From: an uncultured Porphyromonadaceae bacterium
Lineage (GTDB): Bacteria > Bacteroidota > Bacteroidia > Bacteroidales > Paludibacteraceae
NCBI GenBank assembly: GCA_949285425.1
Contig: CASEAJ010000092.1
Coordinates: forward strand, 1 to 36,142
Length of the DNA: 36,142 bases
Reading direction: 5' to 3'
A program made the translations under genes and the position numbers. Shown in pieces: positions 30,648 through 36,142 of this stretch. The stretch's first letter is position 1, and every line of letters starts with the position of its first letter. The notes under the pieces are model-generated. The model had not been told where the DNA came from. It was given only the letters and a program-made list of their open reading frames with translations, and did not search any database.

Positions 30648-31673
30648 TTATTCCCAGTTCAAAATGACTTTTCCGCACGAGCCCGACTCCATGATGTCGA
30701 AACCTTTCTGGAAATCGTCTATGCTGAAGCGGTGGGTAATGACCGGTGACAGGTCAAGTCCCGTGATGAGCATCTGTTCCATCTGGTACCATGTTTCCCA
30801 CATTTCGCGTCCGTAGATACCTTTCAGGGTAAGGGCCTTGAATATGATTTTGTTCCAGTCGACGGCGGTTGTGTCGGGCAGAATGCCGAGCAGGGCTATT
30901 TTCGAGCCGTTGTACATGTTGTCTATCATGTCTTTGAAGGCAGCAGGTGAGCCCGACATTTCCAGACCTATGTCGAAGCCGTGCATGTGGAGTGAATTGA
31001 TGGCCTGTTTCACCGTTTCGCCCTTTGTGGGGTTGATGGTGAGGGTGGCTCCCATGCGCCGGGCAATGTCGAGCCGGTAGTCGTTCAGGTCGCTCACCAC
31101 AATGTTGCGTGCGCCGGCAAACCGGCAGATGGCGGTGGCCATGATGCCTATGAGCCCGGCCCCGGTAATGAGCACGTCCTCGCCTATGAGCGGGAATGAA
31201 AGTGCCGTGTGGGTGGCATTGCCGAAGGGGTCCATAATGGCGGCCATGTCGTCGGATATGCGCGGGTCAAGGCGCACCACGTTTTCGGCCGGAAGCGAGA
31301 GGTATTCGGCAAAGGCTCCGTCGCGGTTCACACCCACTCCCACAATGTTTTCACACACGTGCAGTTTGCCCCGTCGGCAGTTGCGGCAATGTCCGCAGGC
31401 TATGTGACCTTCTCCGGTCACACGGTCGCCTATCTGTATGTTCTTTACACCGCTTCCTTTGTCTACAATGGTGCCCACGTATTCATGACCGATGGTCATG
31501 GGGGTCTTGATAGTGGCTTGCGACCAGGCATCCCATTTGTATATGTGCAGGTCGGTGCCGCATATGGCGGTCTTTTTTATTTTGATGAGAACATCATTCA
31601 CGCCCATTTCCGGCATGGGTACATCTTCCATCCAAATCCCTTTTTCGGGACGAACTTTTACAAGAGCTTTCAT
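30648..31673 (-). CDS. tdh: L-threonine 3-dehydrogenase (zinc-dependent)
   Basis: Tdh oxidises threonine to 2-amino-3-ketobutyrate with NAD. The 341-residue medium-chain dehydrogenase has the catalytic-zinc site CGTDLH (C38, with T40) and GHEYVG (H63, E64), the structural-zinc cysteines C93, C96, C99 and C107, and a Rossmann motif GAGLIG (171-176). Length and the SxGD-type [11 protein letters not shown] segment fit Tdh rather than sorbitol dehydrogenase. No kbl (2-amino-3-ketobutyrate ligase) gene is next to it. It is first in an operon with two membrane proteins, and its promoter lies in a 74-bp tandem repeat. Confidence 0.93.
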   Translation of the reverse strand: MKALVKVRPEKGIWMEDVPMPEMGVNDVLIKIKKTAICGTDLHIYKWDAWSQATIKTPMTIGHEYVGTIVDKGSGVKNIQIGDRVTGEGHIACGHCRNCRRGKLHVCENIVGVGVNRDGAFAEYLSLPAENVVRLDPRISDDMAAIMDPFGNATHTALSFPLIGEDVLITGAGLIGIMATAICRFAGARNIVVSDLNDYRLDIARRMGATLTINPTKGETVKQAINSLHMHGFDIGLEMSGSPAAFKDMIDNMYNGSKIALLGILPDTTAVDWNKIIFKALTLKGIYGREMWETWYQMEQMLITGLDLSPVITHRFSIDDFQKGFDIMESGSCGKVILNWE

Positions 31674-31699
31674 GATTGTTGCTTTTTATAACACAATGG

Positions 31700-31729
31700 C
31701 AAAGATAATGCAAATGAGCGCAAAAGCAA
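31700..31729 (-). promoter_or_regulatory. tdh operon promoter within the 74-bp repeat
   Basis: On the minus strand TTG (31729-31727), 19 nt, TATCTTTG (31707-31700). The TTG is the foot of a palindrome CAAT-CAAGC-TC-GCTTG-AATTG (from 31727). Confidence 0.8.
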
Positions 31730-31909
31730 TCAAGCTCGCTTGAATTGTTTTGCCGAGTGCCGCTTATCTTATGAAAAGATAATGCAAATGAGTGCAAAAG
31801 CAATCAAGCTCGCTTGAATTGTTTTGCCGAGTGCAGCTTATCTTATGAAAAGATAATGCAAATGAGCGCAAAACCCATCAAGCTCGCTTGAATTGTTTTG
31901 CCGAGTGTT
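31700..31909. repeat. 74-bp tandem repeat, nearly three copies
   Basis: Units begin at 31700/31704, 31778 and 31852 (GATAATGCAAATGAGCGCAA), with only a few substitutions. Each contains CAAGCTCGCTTG and the larger inverted pair GCAAAA...TTTTGC. Only the tdh-proximal copy has CAAAGATA (-7 box TATCTTTG); the others have AAAAGATA. One more copy, single, is the promoter of the TlpA-like gene at 34004-34081. From 31910 to 31996 nothing was recognised. Confidence 0.9.
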
Positions 31910-31996
31910 GAAAGCAACGCAGCAGATTGCCCATTATGATATAACGTCTATTATGCCGACCCGCCTTGGGTTTTGTGAAGTCTGCAAAAAAAGAAA

Positions 31997-32046
31997 CTAT
32001 AGAAGTTGAATCAGCTTTCTATAGTTTCTTTGGCAATTTTCTATGG
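31997..32046. repeat. Three CTATAG/CTATGG elements at exact 22-bp spacing
   Basis: CTATAG at 31997 and 32019 and CTATGG at 32041 repeat the arrangement found at 16366-16459. The first two form an inverted pair (AACTATAGAA / TTTCTATAGTTT). They lie just after the stop codon of the TlpA-like gene. Confidence 0.8.
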
Positions 32047-32082
32047 TTTCTTTCTGGGGATATAAGTTTCCCGCGGCATTTC

Positions 32083-33978
32083 CTATTCAATCATACCTTT
32101 CAGCGTGCTTTTCAGCTGGTCGTGATTGCGGAAGTCGTTGCGCAGTTCGTAACGGCCCGTTTTGTCAACCAATACGTACGATGGAATGCCGTCAATCTTG
32201 AACTGCTCGCACAGGTAGCCCCATTGTTCGGCATTCAGGCGGAAATGTTTGCCGCGAATGTCGGGAATCATTTTCTTGTATTCGACAATGGGCGAGGTTT
32301 CGTTGGCAATGTAAATCCACACCAGTTCGTCGCTTTTCAATTCATCTTCTTTCAGCGGTTCGTTGGCTTTGATGGACATGCGGCAGGGTCCGCACCATGT
32401 GTTCCAGAAATCCACCAGAATGACTTTGCCTTTGTAGGGGGCGATGATGGCATCGAAAAGTTTTTCCTTTGTCGTTTCGGGTGTCTTTTCGATGATGGCC
32501 TTTCCTTCGCTGGCTTTCAGTGCCGCCTGTGCGTTTTCCTGCATCCTTTGGAGGGCTTCCCGGTAGAAGGTGGGGTTTTGTAATCCGGCAAGGGTTTTCA
32601 GGTCGTCTTCGGTCAGCAATGCGTTGTTGGCCTTCTTGACCAAGGGCAGGACCGTTTTCAGGTCGGAAATGAACGTGCCTTCCAGTCCGGCTTCCTTGGG
32701 CCAGATATCATAAGAGTAGGCAAGTTCAGCAACGTGGAACAGGTGGTATCCTATGAGCAGTTTGGGGTCGGCAATGGGGAACAGCCTGCACACTTCGGCG
32801 CGGTTTTCGGCCGTCAGCGGGTCAATCTGTATGTCGAGCGGTTTGTTGCGGTCCCATTGGTCATGGCGTTGTCTGTAGTTGTATGTGCGGAAGAAATCAC
32901 CTTGTACCATGGCGGCAATCACATTCTGTTTCAACGTAGTTAAAGCCACTTCTTTGCCTGCTGTCGGCAGTGTGCTTTGGGCTATGCTGTCGGAAAGCGA
33001 ATGATACACGTCAATGATTTTTCGGGTGTACTCATCGGCTGTCAGTGCGTAGTCGGCCAATTCCAGGAGGTCCAGGTTCATTTCGGGCAATTGGTCCGTG
33101 TACAGTTCCGGGGATAATAGGCAGGCATAGGTTCCCGTCGCATACACGCTTTGGAAATTTTCGATATCAGGCGTACCTTTCTTCTGGTGACGGCGTTTCA
33201 ACAGTTTTACACCGTTTTGGCGCATGTCTATGTACAAGTCGATGGTTTCACCCGGTGCCAGCCAGACCGTTCCGGTGGCCATGTCGGTAGCGATGAAGGC
33301 TTGTGCGGTGCCGTATTGCCAGAACTTCAATTCGGCCGTTCCTGTTTCGGGGTCTATGGGAGCCGTGTATGGTTGTTGGCCATTTAGCAAGTCGGTGACA
33401 TAGACTTCGGCTTCATGGACCAGTTCTTTCCGGTAGCCCGGGAAGTGCATGCGGAGCACGGTTTCACCCACGGTGAACAGCGGGGCCGGGAGAGTGTCGG
33501 GAATGTTTTCCGTGCTACGGATGGCATCAGCCGGAAGACCGGCCGGTCGGCTGAAATGTTTTTTTCCCGTGAGGTCCACACCGAACAGTTTGAAACATTC
33601 GTCGCAGTCGGACTCGATAAAGTCGAACGAACGTGTGTTGTGGGGCAGAGGTTCGAATGTGAGACGGAATGAAGCCTCGCCCGAGTCGGGCATCCAGAAC
33701 AGCGAGTCGGCTTCAATGTCCTGTGTGGCGGTCAGTGCATATTTCTTGCCGTCGGCCAGCAGATAGGATTCGGAACTGATTTTAATCCAATAGTGCGGAC
33801 GGTAATAGGCATCCATGTGGAGCACCGTGGCCGTGTCGTTCAGTTCTACTTTGGTTATGTCGAGCGTCATGGTGTTGGCCGACTCAATGAACGGATTCTC
33901 CACGCATTTGTTGTGTTGTGTACACGAGGTGACCAGCCACATGGTGGCGGCCACGAGGAAGATGAGCTTGTTCTTCAT
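32083..33978 (-). CDS. TlpA-like thioredoxin-fold lipoprotein
   Basis: The 631-residue predicted lipoprotein has a signal with lipobox VTSC (C19). A large N-terminal region of about 480 residues has no clear family: beta-rich to ~300, then helical. A C-terminal TlpA/AhpC-type thioredoxin domain covers ~495-631, with FWNTWCGPCRMS (C529, C532) and the cis-proline motif GIPSYVLVDKTG. It probably acts as a periplasm-facing disulfide reductase anchored in the membrane. The frame is open to 34017, but the ATG at 33978 starts the signal peptide and lies about 20 nt after the predicted transcription start. Such lipoproteins are abundant in Bacteroidetes; the substrate is unknown. Confidence 0.88.
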   Translation of the reverse strand: MKNKLIFLVAATMWLVTSCTQHNKCVENPFIESANTMTLDITKVELNDTATVLHMDAYYRPHYWIKISSESYLLADGKKYALTATQDIEADSLFWMPDSGEASFRLTFEPLPHNTRSFDFIESDCDECFKLFGVDLTGKKHFSRPAGLPADAIRSTENIPDTLPAPLFTVGETVLRMHFPGYRKELVHEAEVYVTDLLNGQQPYTAPIDPETGTAELKFWQYGTAQAFIATDMATGTVWLAPGETIDLYIDMRQNGVKLLKRRHQKKGTPDIENFQSVYATGTYACLLSPELYTDQLPEMNLDLLELADYALTADEYTRKIIDVYHSLSDSIAQSTLPTAGKEVALTTLKQNVIAAMVQGDFFRTYNYRQRHDQWDRNKPLDIQIDPLTAENRAEVCRLFPIADPKLLIGYHLFHVAELAYSYDIWPKEAGLEGTFISDLKTVLPLVKKANNALLTEDDLKTLAGLQNPTFYREALQRMQENAQAALKASEGKAIIEKTPETTKEKLFDAIIAPYKGKVILVDFWNTWCGPCRMSIKANEPLKEDELKSDELVWIYIANETSPIVEYKKMIPDIRGKHFRLNAEQWGYLCEQFKIDGIPSYVLVDKTGRYELRNDFRNHDQLKSTLKGMIE

Positions 33979-34003
33979 AACGATTTCAATTGAATTGTAC
34001 GGG

Positions 34004-34081
34004 CAAAGATAATGCAAATGAGCGCAAAAGCAATCAAGCTCGCTTGGATTGTTTTGCCGAGTGCAGCTTATCTTATGAAAA
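34004..34081 (-). promoter_or_regulatory. Promoter of the TlpA-like gene in a single 74-bp repeat copy
   Basis: On the minus strand TTG (34033-34031), 19 nt, TATCTTTG (34011-34004). The whole 74-bp sequence matches the repeats upstream of tdh almost base for base, showing that the repeat moves or is copied as a promoter-bearing block. Confidence 0.85.
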
Positions 34082-34199
34082 GGTCGCTGTTTTGAAAAAA
34101 TATTTTCTTTTCAAAAAGTCATTGTTGATAACATTCAGACATCGGTTTGGAAGGAGGTGTGTGTCTTGCCGAGCCGGATTTGTGTTGGAGGTAATATAC

Positions 34200-34242
34200 G
34201 CAGGGTGCCGGACAGACTGTTACAGTCTGTCCGGCACCCTGC
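34200..34242 (-). terminator. Perfect 20-bp hairpin downstream of prfC
   Basis: GCAGGGTGCCGGACAGACTG (34200-34219) pairs perfectly with 34223-34242 around a 3-nt loop (TTA). It starts 27 bp after the prfC stop codon. There is no T-run on either side, so it may be an RNA 3'-end stabiliser or a protein-binding palindrome rather than a classical terminator. The rest of 34082-34268 contains an inverted TTTTGAAAA/TTTTCAAAA pair and nothing else recognised. Confidence 0.55.
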
Positions 34243-34268
34243 GGGGTGGTGTGTCCGCCACTCGTTGG

Positions 34269-35843
34269 TCAGAATTCCGACGTGAAGTGGAAACGTATGT
34301 GCTTGAAGTCCTGTTGGGCCATTTGCAGTACGTAGCCCGAGTCGGCCAGGAACACATCGCGTCCTTCGCGGTCCTTGGCCATGTATTGCGCCTTGCGTTT
34401 CTTGAAGTTTTCGAGTTCGGCCTCGTCGTCGCTTTCTATCCAGCAGGCCTTGTGCAGGGCAATGGGTTCCCAACGGCACTGTGCGCCGTATTCGTGCAGC
34501 AGGCGGTATTGGATGACTTCAAACTGCAATTGTCCCACGGTGCCGATGATTTTGCGTCCGTTGAACTGGTTGACGAACAGCTGTGCCACGCCTTCGTCCA
34601 TGAGTTGAGCTACGCCTTTTTCAAGCTGCTTGGTCTTCATGGGGTCGGAGTTTTCTATGTATTTGAACATTTCGGGCGAGAAGCTCGGCAGTCCCTTGAA
34701 GTGCAGCTGTTCGCCCGAGGTGAGCGTGTCGCCTATCTTGAAGGTGCCTGTGTCGGGCAATCCCACAATGTCGCCGGCATAGGCTTCGTCCACAGTCTCC
34801 TTCTTTTGTGCCATGAAAGCCGTGGGGCTTGAGAAACGCATCAGTTTGCCGTGCCGTATGTGCTTGTAGTTGACGTTGCGTTCGAACTTGCCTGAGCATA
34901 TCTTGACGAAGGCTATGCAGCTGCGGTGGTTGGGGTCCATGTTGGCGTGTATCTTGAACACGAATCCGGTGAAGGCTTCTTCGTAAGGGTTTACTTCCCG
35001 TTCAAGAGCCTGTACAGGCCGGGGCGAGGGAGCTATGCGCACGAAGCAGTCCAGCAGCTCCTTCACGCCGAAGTTGTTGAGGGCGCTTCCGAAGAATACA
35101 GGGGCCTGTTGTCCGGCCAGATATTGTTGCGGGTCGAAGTCGGGATATACGCCTTCTATCAGTTCCAGGTCGTCGCGCAGTTTGGCGGCATCGGCGTCGC
35201 CCACCCGTTCTTCAAGCTGGGTACTTTGTATGTCGATGGCTACCGACTCGCTGATGAATTGCTTGTTGGGGGTGTAGAGCTGCAGGTTTTGTTCGAAAAT
35301 GTTGTACACGCCCTTGAAGTGTACGCCCATGTTGATGGGCCAGCTGAGAGGACGCACCTGAATGCCCAGTTCGGCTTCCAGTTCGTCGAGCAGGTCGAAG
35401 GGGTCGCGTCCTTCGCGGTCGAGTTTGTTGACAAACACAATGATGGGCGTGTTGCGCATGCGGCACACGTTCATCAGTTTGCGGGTCTGGGCTTCTACCC
35501 CTTTGGCCACATCGACCACAATGATGACGCTGTCTACGGCGGTGAGTGTACGATAGGTGTCTTCGGCGAAGTCCTGGTGGCCCGGGGTGTCAAGAATGTT
35601 GATTTTGTATCCTTCGTATTCGAATCCCATGACCGAAGTCGCTACAGAGATGCCACGTTGCTTTTCTATTTCCATCCAGTCGGAGGTGGCAGTTTTCTTT
35701 ATTTTGTTGGACTTCACAGCACCTGCCACATGTATGGCTCCACCGAAAAGCAACAGTTTTTCGGTCAGTGTGGTTTTCCCCGCATCGGGGTGACTGATGA
35801 TGGCAAAGGTGCGGCGGCGTTTTATTTCGCTTTCTAAACTCAT
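34269..35843 (-). CDS. prfC: Peptide chain release factor 3
   Basis: RF3 is a translational GTPase that removes RF1/RF2 from terminating ribosomes. The 524 residues match the family length. GTPase motifs: SHPDAGKTT (17-25), the switch I region with [26 protein letters not shown] and [12 protein letters not shown]. Later blocks include [29 protein letters not shown] and [16 protein letters not shown] typical of RF3. The ATG at 35843 is about 45 nt downstream of the predicted start site. It stands alone, with its promoter inside an 82-bp tandem repeat. Confidence 0.97.
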   Translation of the reverse strand: MSLESEIKRRRTFAIISHPDAGKTTLTEKLLLFGGAIHVAGAVKSNKIKKTATSDWMEIEKQRGISVATSVMGFEYEGYKINILDTPGHQDFAEDTYRTLTAVDSVIIVVDVAKGVEAQTRKLMNVCRMRNTPIIVFVNKLDREGRDPFDLLDELEAELGIQVRPLSWPINMGVHFKGVYNIFEQNLQLYTPNKQFISESVAIDIQSTQLEERVGDADAAKLRDDLELIEGVYPDFDPQQYLAGQQAPVFFGSALNNFGVKELLDCFVRIAPSPRPVQALEREVNPYEEAFTGFVFKIHANMDPNHRSCIAFVKICSGKFERNVNYKHIRHGKLMRFSSPTAFMAQKKETVDEAYAGDIVGLPDTGTFKIGDTLTSGEQLHFKGLPSFSPEMFKYIENSDPMKTKQLEKGVAQLMDEGVAQLFVNQFNGRKIIGTVGQLQFEVIQYRLLHEYGAQCRWEPIALHKACWIESDDEAELENFKKRKAQYMAKDREGRDVFLADSGYVLQMAQQDFKHIRFHFTSEF

Positions 35844-35895
35844 GTTGTTTGTGAAATACGTAGGTTAGACAAAATCCCTTTTGGCAAAGGGTGTG

Positions 35896-35926
35896 CAAAG
35901 ATAGTGAAAGTCGAAAGCAGAAGCAA
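35896..35926 (-). promoter_or_regulatory. prfC promoter within the 82-bp repeat
   Basis: On the minus strand TTG (35926-35924), 20 nt, TATCTTTG (35903-35896). The TTG is the foot of the palindrome CAAG-TGAAAAC-ATG-GTTTTCA-GCTTG (from 35924). Confidence 0.8.
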
Positions 35927-36142
35927 GTGAAAACATGGTTTTCAGCTTGATTATGCTGAGACGCCTCCTATCTTATGGAAAGATAGTGAAAGTCGAAAGC
36001 AGAAGCAAGTGAAAACATGGTTTTCAATTTGATTATGCTGAGACGCCTCCTATCTTATGGAAAGATAGTGAAAGTCGAAAGCAGAAGCAAGTGAAAACAT
36101 GGTTTTCAATTTGATTATGCCGGGCCGCGAATCAGAATGCGT
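35896..36142. repeat. 82-bp tandem repeat upstream of prfC, reaching the window edge
   Basis: Units start at 35901, 35983 and 36065 (ATAGTGAAAGTCGAAAGCAG); the third runs to the end of the window with a diverged tail. Period and layout (ATAGTGAAAG, CAAG palindrome, CGCCTCCTAT) are shared with the recX repeat at 2031-2248, although much of the sequence differs. Again only the gene-proximal copy has the complete -7 box; the others read GAAAGATA. Confidence 0.9.

Noticed and set aside
31700..31909. CRISPR or integrative-element attachment repeats
   Set aside because: The units are direct tandem copies without unique spacers, and the first unit clearly holds a promoter.

Overview
The window reads as a chromosomal segment of a gut-type Bacteroidales bacterium (Bacteroides/Phocaeicola-like). 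The reasons are the families present (DUF6089 barrel, DUF4296 lipoprotein, paired OmpH/Skp chaperones, TlpA-like lipoprotein, SpmA-SpmB fusion), the lack of strong Shine-Dalgarno sequences, and repeated Bacteroidetes promoters of the form TTG - 19 to 21 nt - TAnnTTTG. No tRNA, rRNA, prophage, complete insertion sequence or CRISPR array was seen.

Layout. 1-715: three tandem units of about 240 bp, each with a minus-strand promoter; two have a complete ~70-nt RNA ending in a terminator. 799-2001: convergent recO and recX. 2026-2443: an 82-bp tandem repeat carrying the recX promoter, then four 17-bp palindromes at exact 21-bp spacing. 2542-9218 (minus): aroA, then an envelope operon transcribed DUF6089 - uppS - bamA - ompH - ompH. 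9536-12832 (minus): ybeY behind an SpmAB-type membrane protein, then a sialate O-acetylesterase. 12981-16276: an AT-rich island of four small envelope-type ORFs, all on the minus strand, separated by a ~152-bp highly palindromic repeat. 16366-16459: five CTATAG hexamers at exact 22-bp spacing. 16850-25631 (plus): ffh, two CD225 proteins (one fused to a GYF domain), DUF2752, folD, rsmE, a long ileS with a swapped HIGH motif, and a DksA/TraR-like gene. 25832-26027: a 196-bp MITE. 26115-29179 (plus): lspA, DUF4296, an unknown gene and threonine aldolase. 29207-31673 (minus): tdh, a membrane protein and a YqaA-like protein. 32083-33978: TlpA-like lipoprotein. 34269-35843: prfC.

The genes are mostly housekeeping: recombinational repair, aromatic amino acid synthesis, outer-membrane and cell-wall lipid assembly, protein targeting and lipoprotein maturation, one-carbon metabolism, translation, and two routes of threonine breakdown.

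The unusual content is between genes. Four minus-strand genes (recX, tdh, the TlpA gene and prfC) are driven from repeats in which the -33 TTG box is one foot of a palindrome. At recX, tdh and prfC the repeat is tandem, and only the gene-proximal copy keeps a full -7 box. Two unrelated families of helically phased palindromes, the small-RNA tandem array and the palindrome-separated ORF island are the best candidates for undescribed biology.
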